NCBI RefSeq assembly: GCF_020687805.1
Contig: NZ_JAJEWQ010000001.1
Span: 1,025,232-1,089,231 of the forward strand
Origin: Planctobacterium marinum
Lineage (GTDB): Bacteria > Pseudomonadota > Gammaproteobacteria > Enterobacterales > Alteromonadaceae
DNA: 64,000 bases
Reading direction: 5' to 3'
The stretch's first letter is position 1, and every line of letters begins with the position of its first letter. The position numbers and the translations under genes were made by a program. Below are positions 23,569 through 32,754 of the stretch, piece by piece. The notes beneath the pieces were generated by a model, which worked only from the letters and a program-made list of their open reading frames with translations, made no database searches and was not told the DNA's origin.

Positions 23569-24966
23569 TTAGTTAACAAACAACGAAAACTCAATTTTTT
23601 CCTTCTCGGCTGTTGCGGTCAATTGTGCGTCTATAGCAATAGCAAGAGCTCTGGAAATTGATAACCCCAACCCAAAGTTTTCACAGGATGTTCTGGCAGT
23701 GTCTTTTTGCCATAAAGGTTCATACATTTGCTGAAGATTCTCGTTACAGAGAGGTTGAAGCATTGTATTTTGTATAGATATCACCACATTATTTTTTGTA
23801 GTAGATCGGGTATTAATCAATATCTCTGAGCTTTCTGGGCTGTGTTGAATAGCATTATTAATAAGGTTAATCAGTATTGACTCCAATGCAAACAAATTAC
23901 TTACAACAAAAGGAAGAGATTCTTTAGGCTGATAATTAACCCTGTCACTTTCACTATTATCTAAAATTCTCTCCAGTACATAATTGATGTCGCATACATC
24001 TTCTTTTCTTAGTTTTTGCCCACTATAACTTTGTAACTGCAACAGCGATGAAACGATATTTTTAAGCCTTTTACTAATCCGTAAAACTTCAGGTTTGAAA
24101 TCAGCTTCCAGTTCATTTTTTTCAGGAAACCGGAGTACCACTTCTGTCATATTGATAAGCTCTGCGATAGGCGTTTTAAGCTCATGGGCTATATCGGAAG
24201 TCAGACGCTTTTCTCTCAAAAACAACTGCCGATTTTCTTCAATGAAGCGATTCAAACTATCTACCATAGGCGTCAATTCCTGGACGGGTTCGTCCAGTGT
24301 AATCACAGCCGCTTTATCAGCAATACTGAGACTACACAAATCTTGATTCAACTTGTTTAAAGGGCTCAATCCAGTATCAACCGATTTACGTACAAAAAGT
24401 CTAATGAACACTACGACAGCAATGGTTGTTACGATAAAAATGATATCAATTAGCCAGAGTACAAAATTTAATTCCTCAGCAGAGGCGGCATAAGCCAAAA
24501 CCATGGGTTCTTGCGAGTTTTCCTTAAAATAATCTCTGTCTCGTGTATCCACCTGAGGAATAAATTTAGCGTATGCAATTCTGCCATCTCTGCCATCTGG
24601 CAAAAGAGTTTTTGATATTTTCGATTGTCCTAAATTAATATTTTCATAAGGTAAATTTTTGCGGGAAAAAAGATCCAAACTATCAGAGCGCTCAAAAACA
24701 GCACTTTTGTACCATAATTGGAAGTATTCTGGCTCTACAGAGCCTTCAAACTCTGGCAAAAATTCCCCAGAAAACCGAAATTCAATCCCATTTTTATCTT
24801 GTTTAACAAGCGTCATTAACATACCAGCTTTGGCATGCATTGAGCGGTTAAATTGATGATCTATCCAACTGTCAACGGCAATGTCGGTAGCCAACAAAAT
24901 ACATAGTACTAACCCTGTTATAGTGTAGGAAAGCGTTCCAACTAATTTTTTGCGAATAGACTTCAT
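23569..24966 (-). CDS. Sensor histidine kinase (QseC/PmrB/ColS-like)
   Basis: 465 residues. A transmembrane helix near 10-30, a periplasmic sensor of about 130 residues and a second helix near 165-190 are followed by the linker. The HisKA box is LTSDIAHELKTPIAELI. The HATPase part shows the N box ILINLINNAIQHS and the G2 box GLGLSIS. The ATG overlaps the stop of the response-regulator gene by 4 bp (ATGA), so the two are translationally coupled. Given the divergent envelope-modification genes, it probably senses cationic peptides, metals or membrane stress. That is an inference from context. Confidence 0.92.
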   Translation of the reverse strand: MKSIRKKLVGTLSYTITGLVLCILLATDIAVDSWIDHQFNRSMHAKAGMLMTLVKQDKNGIEFRFSGEFLPEFEGSVEPEYFQLWYKSAVFERSDSLDLFSRKNLPYENINLGQSKISKTLLPDGRDGRIAYAKFIPQVDTRDRDYFKENSQEPMVLAYAASAEELNFVLWLIDIIFIVTTIAVVVFIRLFVRKSVDTGLSPLNKLNQDLCSLSIADKAAVITLDEPVQELTPMVDSLNRFIEENRQLFLREKRLTSDIAHELKTPIAELINMTEVVLRFPEKNELEADFKPEVLRISKRLKNIVSSLLQLQSYSGQKLRKEDVCDINYVLERILDNSESDRVNYQPKESLPFVVSNLFALESILINLINNAIQHSPESSEILINTRSTTKNNVVISIQNTMLQPLCNENLQQMYEPLWQKDTARTSCENFGLGLSISRALAIAIDAQLTATAEKEKIEFSLFVN

Positions 24967-25640
24967 TGCTGCACGTTTACCAGATAACCAAAACCACGCT
25001 TTGTAGTGATGGGTAATTCACTACCTGCTGCTCTTACTTTTTTTCTGGCAGAAGACAAATGCGCTTCAATCGAGTTTTTTGCAATAGAATCGTATTGCCC
25101 GGCCAGATATGTACTAATCTTTTCAACAGTGATCACTTTATTCTGATTGGTAAAAAGGCACTCAACGATTTTGTACTCCTTGGGAGTCAGGTCAATTACC
25201 ATTTTGTTAACCTGTAAAGTCTTGAGCTGTAAATCCAGCGTCAGATTATTTATTACAATCTGATCCTTGATCGCCTTTAACCCCCCACGGCGCATCAAAC
25301 TCAGTAATCTGGCATGCAATTCGTCAAATGAAAAAGGTTTTATCAAATAATCATCCGCACCAGACAATAACCCATTGACCCGATCCTCTGGTTCTTGTTT
25401 TGCGGACAATATCAATACTCGAACATCATTATTTTTATGTCTCAACGTTTCCAGCAACGTGAGTCCATCAAGGCTGGGTAGCATAATATCTAATACGATG
25501 AGATCATAATCACCTGACAAACACATACTTAAGCCATGTGCTCCGTCTCCGGTATCGTCTACTGTAAATCCCAAATTTTGCAAACCGACCCTCAAACTTC
25601 GCCTTAAAGAAAAAGAGTCTTCTATCAATAATACTTTCAT
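24963..25640 (-). CDS. OmpR-family response regulator (PmrA/QseB-like)
   Basis: 225 residues. The receiver domain has the acidic pair E7/D8, phosphoacceptor D51 (LIVLDIMLPSLDG) and the conserved Lys in YLIKPFSFDEL. The C-terminal winged helix has LTPKEYKIVECLF and ends TKRGFGYLV. It is the first gene of a two-gene operon with its kinase. Its binding sites are probably the row of TTAAG-type hexamers starting 56 bp upstream of its ATG, which also face the LTA-synthase/EptA/DgkA operon. Confidence 0.94.
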   Translation of the reverse strand: MKVLLIEDSFSLRRSLRVGLQNLGFTVDDTGDGAHGLSMCLSGDYDLIVLDIMLPSLDGLTLLETLRHKNNDVRVLILSAKQEPEDRVNGLLSGADDYLIKPFSFDELHARLLSLMRRGGLKAIKDQIVINNLTLDLQLKTLQVNKMVIDLTPKEYKIVECLFTNQNKVITVEKISTYLAGQYDSIAKNSIEAHLSSARKKVRAAGSELPITTKRGFGYLVNVQQ

Positions 25641-25695
25641 AACAATTGTCAGGCCAAAAACATCCAGCCACTTTTATTTAGATTACCGTAGTTAA

Positions 25696-25770
25696 CTTAA
25701 GATTAACTGAAGTTTCACTTAAGTATTAGTTGTTAAGTTAACTTTAAGATTTTCCTAAGTGTTTCTTAAG
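25696..25770 (+). promoter_or_regulatory. Array of seven TTAAG-type response-regulator boxes in a divergent promoter
   Basis: Hexamers start at 25696 CTTAAG, 25707 CTGAAG, 25718 CTTAAG, 25732 GTTAAG, 25743 TTTAAG, 25754 CCTAAG and 25765 CTTAAG. Spacing is exactly 11 bp within each group, with one 14-bp step between the groups of three and four. PmrA-type regulators bind YTTAAK-N5-YTTAAK repeats, which this resembles. The conserved AAG ends point toward the LTA-synthase gene, and the last box lies about 50 bp before its start. Confidence 0.78.
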
Positions 25771-25816
25771 TTTATCGCCTTAGCATCGCCGCAGTTTTGA
25801 ATACTTGGAGTTTGTG

Positions 25817-27757
25817 GTGAGAGCATACCTCAATTGGCTAACCCCACTATTACGTTTTAGCCTTATATTGATTTTTATCTTTTCAATTGTTCGCATTGGT
25901 CTGGTAATTTGGCTAAATAACAGAATCAATATTTCTGACCTATTACCAATTCTAATCGGTGGAATGAGAGTAGATCTAAGCAGTTGGGGTTACTTGCTTA
26001 TTCCTGCGGTATTAATTTTAATGCTGCGACTAATTTTCAATACTCGAAATCTGGACCGTATTTACGCAGTTTACTGCAGTATTGTCTTGATGTTAGTCGC
26101 CATTACTGAAACGGCAACACCATCGTTCATTGCACAATATGATGTAAGACCTAATCGACTATTCGTCGAATACCTGGAATTTCCCAGCGAAGTGTTTTCT
26201 ATGCTGGTACACGGCCACTTGCTTTCGCTTATCATATCTTTAGTGGTGTGTTGTATTGTTACTGTCTTCAGTTTTAAATACATTAGTCGGGGTTTTACAA
26301 CTAACAATGTACAAATCGTCAGTGATTATCAAATGGCGGGAACTTTGCTCGCTATACTACTACTGAGTCTGCTTGCTGCACGAGGCACGGTAGGTCACAG
26401 ACCTCTTAATCCATCATTGGTGTACTTTGCTCAGGATGCTTTACTTAACTCATTGACACTCAATTCTTTGTACAGCGTTGCTTTTGCTATTAAGAATAGC
26501 AAAAACGAAAAAAGCAGCGCATCTCTTTATGGCAAACTACCAAAACAAGAAATTATTAAACAAGTCAGGCAAGCTGCACACCGTAAGAATTATCTTTCAG
26601 AGGAAATTCCTACATTATCAGTCAATTCACCTGTAGCTCAGTTCAACAACAAAAACCTGGTTGTGATTTTAGAAGAAAGTTTGGGTGCGCGATTTGTGGG
26701 TCATTTAGGTGGTAGTGGATTAACACCGGAGCTGGACAAGTTATACCGTCAGGGGTGGGGATTTACTAATATGTACGCCACCGGGACCCGTTCGGTAAGA
26801 GGCATAGAAGCGCTGACCACGGGTTTCATTCCTTCGCCTTCTCGCGCAGTTGTTAAACTTTCTAAATCACAAAAGCAATTCTTTACTATTGCATCAGCGC
26901 TGTCGAAACTGAATTACACAACGCAATTTGTGTACGGCGGAGAAAGTCATTTTGATAATATGAAAAGTTTTTTCCTGGGAAATGGCTTTACCAGCATTGT
27001 TGATTTTCATGACATAGACAACCCGAATTTTGTCTCCTCCTGGGGTGTCAGTGACGAGGACTTATTTATTCAGGCTAATATAGAGCTCAATAAACTACAT
27101 GCGAAAGAAAAGCCGTTTTTCAGTTTGATTTTTACCTCCAGCAACCATGACCCTTTTTTAATCCCGCAAGGTAAAGTGTCATTACCCGACGGCTTTATAA
27201 GTGATAATCCTGATCGAGATTTGGCCATTAAATACGCTGACTATGCGCTTGGCCAATTTATCAACAATGCCAAAACACAAGAATATTGGCGAGATACTAT
27301 CTTTCTGATCGTCGCGGATCACGATGTCCGAGTGTATGGTTCAGAACCTGTACCAATAAAATCATTCCATATTCCCGCTGTAATATTGAACAGCGAACAG
27401 GCACCGAATTCAGACTCCAGGTTGACAAGTCAGATAGATCTTCCTGTAACACTATTATCATTGCTTGGAGTGGATATTGCGACTCCGATGGTAGGTTTTG
27501 ATCTAAATAAGCACTATCCGGTTGAACGTGCAATGATGCAATACTATGACAACTTCGCTTACCTGGAAAACAATCAGGCTGTTATTCTGATGCCGAACCA
27601 GCAGGTCAGCTTTTGGCAATACAATCCCGGTAACAAATCGCAAACGAAAGTGCCGCAAAGTCAGGGAAATGAAGATCTCAAAACTAAAGCATTAGCTCAC
27701 GTATTATTTAGTACTCTCGCATACAGTGAGCACCGCTATCACCTTGCTGACCGCTAA
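25817..27757 (+). CDS. LTA-synthase-family membrane phospho-transferase
   Basis: 646 residues from the GTG at 25817, chosen because TGGAG lies 6 bases before it; GTG 25814 and TTG 25805 are alternatives. About five N-terminal transmembrane helices (residues 1-190) precede a periplasmic alkaline-phosphatase-like domain. Metal and nucleophile motifs are VVILEESLGARF and YATGTRSVRG (Thr nucleophile). SNHDPF and VADHDVRVYG are later metal ligands. Gram-negative members transfer phosphoglycerol or phosphoethanolamine to envelope glycans and release diacylglycerol. It is followed after 42 bp by eptA and then dgkA, which fits that chemistry. The acceptor is unknown. Confidence 0.9.
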   Translation: MRAYLNWLTPLLRFSLILIFIFSIVRIGLVIWLNNRINISDLLPILIGGMRVDLSSWGYLLIPAVLILMLRLIFNTRNLDRIYAVYCSIVLMLVAITETATPSFIAQYDVRPNRLFVEYLEFPSEVFSMLVHGHLLSLIISLVVCCIVTVFSFKYISRGFTTNNVQIVSDYQMAGTLLAILLLSLLAARGTVGHRPLNPSLVYFAQDALLNSLTLNSLYSVAFAIKNSKNEKSSASLYGKLPKQEIIKQVRQAAHRKNYLSEEIPTLSVNSPVAQFNNKNLVVILEESLGARFVGHLGGSGLTPELDKLYRQGWGFTNMYATGTRSVRGIEALTTGFIPSPSRAVVKLSKSQKQFFTIASALSKLNYTTQFVYGGESHFDNMKSFFLGNGFTSIVDFHDIDNPNFVSSWGVSDEDLFIQANIELNKLHAKEKPFFSLIFTSSNHDPFLIPQGKVSLPDGFISDNPDRDLAIKYADYALGQFINNAKTQEYWRDTIFLIVADHDVRVYGSEPVPIKSFHIPAVILNSEQAPNSDSRLTSQIDLPVTLLSLLGVDIATPMVGFDLNKHYPVERAMMQYYDNFAYLENNQAVILMPNQQVSFWQYNPGNKSQTKVPQSQGNEDLKTKALAHVLFSTLAYSEHRYHLADR

Positions 27758-27799
27758 AGCACTCAGATACCAGTTCCATTTATCTTTATTGAGACACCT

Positions 27800-29425
27800 A
27801 TGAATATTCTTGTCGGGAAACCGTATCCGCTGCCCTATTTGACCTACTCAAAATTTGTAATGCTAGTCTCTGTTTATATTGTATTGCTGTTTAACGGACC
27901 ATTTATATACAAGACGTATTCAGCAATTACACTAAATACAGAGACAATTAATTGGTTGTTCATGTTATCAATACCAATACTGTTAACGGCGTTAAGCGTA
28001 ATTCTCATCAGTTGGTTATCGTTGATAACCTACGTCAAACCCGTTGCAGCTATCAGCGTAATACTCTCCGCAATACTGTTCTATGCAACAATAAACTACG
28101 GTGTAATATTCGACAAAAGCATGGTCCAGAATGTCGTTGAAACTAACACTGGTGAAGTACTTTCCTATTTGAGTTTAGAATTTTTTGTATTTTTGTGTTT
28201 ACTGGGAATTTTGCCTTCGATATTTTTGTGCAGGCTTAAGATAATCGGCAACTTTAGAAATCGTTTGAAGAGTTTTTTAATTCTGAACCTGGTATCTATC
28301 TTTGTCTGCGGCGTTACAGCTGTGCCGTTTTATCAAGACTACGCATCAACGGGACGCAATCATAGAGATTTGACCAGCTATATCGTGCCTTTTGCTTTTT
28401 ATACTGCAGGCTTTAAGTACTTACGTAACAACTACTTTTATCCGCCACTACCATTTCGTCTGTTGGATAGTCATCCCATCCGAAAATCCGGACCAGCCAA
28501 ATCCATCACCTTGGTGGTTGTGGGAGAAACAGCAAGAGCAAAAAGTTTTTTCTATCAAGGATATCATCGCCAAACCAATCCTTACACCAGACAACTTAAT
28601 GTGAAATATTTTTCAAAAGTTAAAGCCTGCGGCACTGCAACAGCCATTTCTGTACCCTGCATGTTTTCTCGACTTAATCGCCATAATTACGACGCTCGCA
28701 TATCTCAAAGTCAGGAAAATGTTCTCGATATCATTCAACGGAGTGGTGTTGATGTGACCTGGATTGATAACAACAGCAGTTGCAAAGGTGTTTGTGCTCG
28801 GCTGAAGACGGTACAAATACCCCCAAACAGCGATAATCCTTTGTGTGATGGTCACTATTGCTTTGATGAAGTTTTAGTAAACAAACTCAAATCACTGCTT
28901 ATTAGCTCAACATCAGCCCATCAACTTATTGTTTTGCACATGATTGGATCTCACGGTCCAACTTACTTCAGGAGATACCCTGCAGAAAAACGTCAATTTA
29001 ATCCTGATTGTCCCCGCAGTGATATACAGAATTGTGAAACATCAACTCTGATAAACACTTACGATAATACTATTGTTTATACAGACTATGTATTGAGCAA
29101 ATTAATACATACACTGGATTCCTTAAACGCAGAGCAAAAAACGTTTTTGTATATTTCTGATCATGGTGAGTCACTGGGGGAGAAAGGACTGTATTTACAT
29201 GGCTTCCCCTATGCACTAGCTCCGGAAGAACAAACCCACATACCTATGATTTACTGGAGTAATCAGTTACAACAACCTGAGTTCAATAAATGTATTGGTC
29301 AATTGTCAAAATTACCCTACTCACATGACAATTTGTTTGACACATTGCTTGGCATAAGTTCGGTTGAAACTCCGACTTATATACCTGATTTGGATATTCT
29401 TAAACCCTGCACAATAAAATCATAA
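27800..29425 (+). CDS. eptA: Phosphoethanolamine transferase (lipid A type)
   Basis: 541 residues. Five N-terminal membrane helices (about 20-190) precede a periplasmic sulfatase-like domain. VVVGETARAKSF carries the metal ligand E243 and CGTATAISVPCMF the nucleophile T281, close to E240/T280 of Neisseria EptA. Later ligands appear in ISDHGESLGE and LHGFPYALAP. It moves phosphoethanolamine from phosphatidylethanolamine to lipid A phosphates, lowering surface charge and giving polymyxin tolerance in known members. The byproduct is diacylglycerol, which the next gene product phosphorylates. The linked two-component system is the likely regulator. Confidence 0.93.
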   Translation: MNILVGKPYPLPYLTYSKFVMLVSVYIVLLFNGPFIYKTYSAITLNTETINWLFMLSIPILLTALSVILISWLSLITYVKPVAAISVILSAILFYATINYGVIFDKSMVQNVVETNTGEVLSYLSLEFFVFLCLLGILPSIFLCRLKIIGNFRNRLKSFLILNLVSIFVCGVTAVPFYQDYASTGRNHRDLTSYIVPFAFYTAGFKYLRNNYFYPPLPFRLLDSHPIRKSGPAKSITLVVVGETARAKSFFYQGYHRQTNPYTRQLNVKYFSKVKACGTATAISVPCMFSRLNRHNYDARISQSQENVLDIIQRSGVDVTWIDNNSSCKGVCARLKTVQIPPNSDNPLCDGHYCFDEVLVNKLKSLLISSTSAHQLIVLHMIGSHGPTYFRRYPAEKRQFNPDCPRSDIQNCETSTLINTYDNTIVYTDYVLSKLIHTLDSLNAEQKTFLYISDHGESLGEKGLYLHGFPYALAPEEQTHIPMIYWSNQLQQPEFNKCIGQLSKLPYSHDNLFDTLLGISSVETPTYIPDLDILKPCTIKS

Positions 29426-29437
29426 GAGAATCAAAAT

Positions 29438-29818
29438 ATGCAATTTGACAATATTAATAAACCGGTAGGCATTACCAGGTTAAAGTTAGCACTAAACAAC
29501 TCTGTTAGCGCTATCAAATGGCTATTAAAGAATGAATCGGCATTTAAACAGGAAATAGTTCTTTTATTTTTTTCAATCACAATAGCAACAATGTGGTCAA
29601 TTACTTTGTATGAAAGGTTAGCCCTTGTGATCTCGGTTCTTGGGGTGATCTTTGCTGAAATAGTGAATACTGCTATAGAAGCATGTATTGATAGAATAAG
29701 TCTGGATATTAATTCCTTATCGGGTTTAGCAAAAGATCTTGGATCAGCGGCAGTGTTTATCGCAATTACGATCTGTATCCTTGTTTGGGCTAGCATTCTG
29801 ATAAGTAACCTGTACTGA
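29438..29818 (+). CDS. dgkA: Diacylglycerol kinase
   Basis: 126 residues, near the usual 120. Three membrane helices are present. The family signature is visible as NESAFKQE, then AEIVNTAIEACIDRIS and KDLGSAAVF, which contain the catalytic Glu and Asp. It phosphorylates diacylglycerol to phosphatidate at the inner membrane. The start is 12 bp after eptA, so the two are co-transcribed. The pairing recycles diacylglycerol made by EptA and by the LTA-synthase-like enzyme. Confidence 0.95.
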   Translation: MQFDNINKPVGITRLKLALNNSVSAIKWLLKNESAFKQEIVLLFFSITIATMWSITLYERLALVISVLGVIFAEIVNTAIEACIDRISLDINSLSGLAKDLGSAAVFIAITICILVWASILISNLY

Positions 29819-29995
29819 AAATAAAACAGCCAATCACTTGATAAACTTAATCACCGTCAAAAAAATCTAAACAACAAATTATTTTCACAAATTAAGCCTT
29901 CACTAGAGATATAAAAAGGAAAATGGATAAGATAATATTAAACGTATTCAATACGTTACCAGCTCCATAACCGTGTAATATCAACAGGATAACCA

Positions 29996-31066
29996 TTGCA
30001 AACAATTACAAAATCATCCTTTGACACTCAGCATACCGCCCTGATGGCAGGCATTGCACTGGGCTTTTTGTGCAGTGTCTTTTTGCTCGCCGGCGATCAG
30101 TACGGTCAGGTTAATATTTTAATTTTATTAGGTCTTTTTGTCGGGGTACCGGTATTGGGCGCTCTGCTGTCTATTTTGCCTCTTACCTTAAAAGAACCAC
30201 TGGTAATAGAACAGTTAAAAACCCGGTTCGTGTTTCTACTTGGGAAGTCACCGGTTGGCGTCGATGATAAAGTCAGAAAACTGGTGGTCTTATACCATGG
30301 ACAGTATGCCGGCGTCGGGCTGGCTGTAGGGAGTATTCTGGCTCTGCTGCTATTGCTGGTTTTTACCGATATGCACTTTGTCTGGCGCAGCACATTGCTG
30401 ACACCGGAAGTTCTGCTCCCTTTATTAGAATTCATTGCGTTGCCCTGGTATTTTTGGGAGTCGGCACAACCCACAATGGCTTTACTGGCCTCTTCACAAG
30501 ATTCAAGGTTACTCGTTCATACTGGTGAAGCTATGCCATTTTCTGACTGGTGGCCGTTTATCATGGCCTGCCAGCTTTGTTACGCACTTTTACTCCGGAT
30601 TCTCATGATGGGGTATTTGCGTTTGCGCATTAAAAATGCCGTGGCAAAACCCAACCTCCGAGCTAATGTCGGTCCAACCGAGCAGATGCAGGCATCTTCG
30701 TCAAAGTGGACGAAAACACTGCCTCATGAGTTTACTGTCGTTAACTGGGCGGGGTTCTCTGCATCTGTGCTCGAGCAATTGTCGCCCCGGCTGCAACAAC
30801 AACCGGTTATTAACGCCGGACCGCTGGCAGACGAAACCACTTCACTCTCTAAAGACAACATCAATCTTCTTGTTTTAGTGAAAGCCTGGGAACCGCCCCT
30901 TGAGGAGTTAAAAGATTATCTGGACGGTAACGCGGGCTTAATTTGCCCGGTGGAGCTACAAAGCGATGTTATCGCGCCACCAAAGCCGCAACACCTTGAT
31001 GAGTGGCAGCGATTTGTCGCAACAACGCCTCAGTGGACACTTTATGTCGGAGATTTACACTCATGA
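29996..31066 (+). CDS. DUF2868-type membrane protein
   Basis: 356 residues. The start is a TTG preceded by AGGAT at 5 bases; the first ATG (30042) has no such site. Helices cluster at about 16-65, 105-125 and 180-205, and the C-terminal 130 residues are soluble (VNWAGFSASVLEQL). The stop overlaps the next start as ATGA at 31063-31066, so it is translationally coupled to the GTPase. A DUF2868 protein beside a DUF3482 GTPase is a recurring pair in gammaproteobacteria; the role is not established. Confidence 0.78.
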   Translation: MQTITKSSFDTQHTALMAGIALGFLCSVFLLAGDQYGQVNILILLGLFVGVPVLGALLSILPLTLKEPLVIEQLKTRFVFLLGKSPVGVDDKVRKLVVLYHGQYAGVGLAVGSILALLLLLVFTDMHFVWRSTLLTPEVLLPLLEFIALPWYFWESAQPTMALLASSQDSRLLVHTGEAMPFSDWWPFIMACQLCYALLLRILMMGYLRLRIKNAVAKPNLRANVGPTEQMQASSSKWTKTLPHEFTVVNWAGFSASVLEQLSPRLQQQPVINAGPLADETTSLSKDNINLLVLVKAWEPPLEELKDYLDGNAGLICPVELQSDVIAPPKPQHLDEWQRFVATTPQWTLYVGDLHS

Positions 31067-32436
31067 GTAACCTATCAATACCGACATTCACCGTCGTTGG
31101 GCATCCCAATAAAGGTAAATCCAGTATCGTTGCCACCCTGGCCCAAACCGATCAGGTTGCCATCAGTCAGCGCAGCGGTACCACCGAACATGCGGATCGC
31201 TATGAAATCAATATGCCCAGCGGCAAACTGGTATTGGTGGATACGCCAGGGTTTCAAAGACCATTTAAAGCGCTGAAGTGGCTGGAAAGTCACGTCAAAG
31301 ATGCCAGCGACAGGGCCAATACCGTTGCCATGTTCGTCGCATCACCTGAATGCCAGGCGGCATTTCCCGATGAGGTGCGATTACTCTCACCAGTAGTTGC
31401 AGGCTCCGCCATCATCTACGTGGTGGACGGCTCAAGGCCCTATGGTCCGGAATACGAATTCGAGATGGAAATATTAAGGTGGAGCGGTCAGCCCAGAATG
31501 GCGCTGATCAATCCCATCGAAAATGAAATGTACATAGAGCAATGGCAAAACGCGCTGGGCCAATACTTTAACTCAGTAAAAGTATTCAACCCTATGACAG
31601 CGGAATTTGACAAGCAAAATGCGCTATTCAGAACCTTTGCCCACCTGAATGAAAATTGGCAGGAGCAACTGAATAACATCAGCAACGACCTGCAAACCAG
31701 ACGACAAAATCAATTACTGCATAGCGCCAGTATTCTGGAGCAATTGTTGCGGGACGTGTGCAGTTACAGCGTGGCACAAAAAGTCTTGTCTAAATCGCAA
31801 GCCAACACCCTAGCACTACCACTAAAACTGCAATTTGAGCAATGGATAAAACAGCGTGAGCAGGACGCCTTTAATCAGGTGTTATCGGTATACCAACACC
31901 AAAACACCGCACTGTCCGGCGATGAACTAACCTTTCCACCCAATCTGTTTGAGGTGGAACAATGGTATCTTTGGGGTCTGAACAAACAACAATTAATAGC
32001 CGCCACAGCACTAACCGGCGCCATGGGTGGCGCCACTTTGGACATAGTCACAGGTGGAAGTTCTTTGATGTTAGGTGCGCTGGGTGGTGGTGCAGTCGGT
32101 GCCTTTGGCGCAGCGATATTCCCCAATAAAATCGCCAGTATGAAAATAAAAGGCTTAAAAACCGGCGGTTGGAATGCATCCCATGGCCCCATGAAAAACG
32201 CCAACTTCCCCTACGTGATCCTTGGCCGCTTTTTATATTTCCACAAACAGGTTTGCAATCTCAACCACGCCAATCGCAGTGCCCTTTCCCTGTCCTCTCA
32301 GGATTTTCAGAAGATGGTGAGCAACATGGAAAGCGACCTGAAAAAATCCCTCAACGTTGCATGCGACAAACTGGTAAAGCAGCGACCACCAAAAGATTTA
32401 AGAGCGATTCTGACCCAGGTGATGAAGGCGTTTTAG
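31063..32436 (+). CDS. GTPase with DUF3482 C-terminal region
   Basis: 457 residues from the ATG at 31063. The Era/EngA-like G domain begins at once with TVVGHPNKGKSS (G1) and LVDTPGFQRP (G3); a threonine-rich switch GTTEH lies between. The C-terminal half has a Gly/Ala-rich helical segment (about 325-365, AATALTGAMGGATLDIV) that may insert into or contact the membrane. It is translated together with the DUF2868 membrane protein, so the two may form a membrane-associated GTPase complex. The frame from 31003 starts inside the upstream gene and is not preferred. Confidence 0.88.
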   Translation: MSNLSIPTFTVVGHPNKGKSSIVATLAQTDQVAISQRSGTTEHADRYEINMPSGKLVLVDTPGFQRPFKALKWLESHVKDASDRANTVAMFVASPECQAAFPDEVRLLSPVVAGSAIIYVVDGSRPYGPEYEFEMEILRWSGQPRMALINPIENEMYIEQWQNALGQYFNSVKVFNPMTAEFDKQNALFRTFAHLNENWQEQLNNISNDLQTRRQNQLLHSASILEQLLRDVCSYSVAQKVLSKSQANTLALPLKLQFEQWIKQREQDAFNQVLSVYQHQNTALSGDELTFPPNLFEVEQWYLWGLNKQQLIAATALTGAMGGATLDIVTGGSSLMLGALGGGAVGAFGAAIFPNKIASMKIKGLKTGGWNASHGPMKNANFPYVILGRFLYFHKQVCNLNHANRSALSLSSQDFQKMVSNMESDLKKSLNVACDKLVKQRPPKDLRAILTQVMKAF

Positions 32437-32490
32437 CCGGAAAAACTGGTTTGCGAACTGTCCCGGTGAAAAACGTGCAACGAATTTGTG

Positions 32491-32754
32491 TTAACTCAAC
32501 TCAACGGTAGCTTTTTGAGCGTTCTTTTTACCATCTTTCATATCAGTGACCTTGTAGACTGCTCCATTTTTATCGTATGTCGTCCACTCACCAACCTGGA
32601 AACCATTATCGAAACTACCTGAACGCATCCTTGTCCCATCTTTCCTATACCACTCCCAGTAGCCGACCGGAGTGTTACCTATCACCTGCCCCTTCGCCCA
32701 AAGCGATCCGTCTTTGTGACATTGTATAAATTCTTGTGGTGTTTCTTTACTCAT
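32491..32754 (-). CDS. Small MORN-like repeat protein
   Basis: 87 residues from the ATG at 32754. Two to three degenerate repeats of the MORN-variant type are visible (DGSLWAKGQVIGNTPVGYWEWY, read as two halves, and DGTRMRSGSFDNGFQVGEW). It has no signal peptide. Such repeats occur in antitoxins and in proteins of unknown function; no toxin gene is adjacent. It converges on the DUF3482 gene with 54 bp between and no obvious terminator. Confidence 0.65.
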   Translation of the reverse strand: MSKETPQEFIQCHKDGSLWAKGQVIGNTPVGYWEWYRKDGTRMRSGSFDNGFQVGEWTTYDKNGAVYKVTDMKDGKKNAQKATVELS

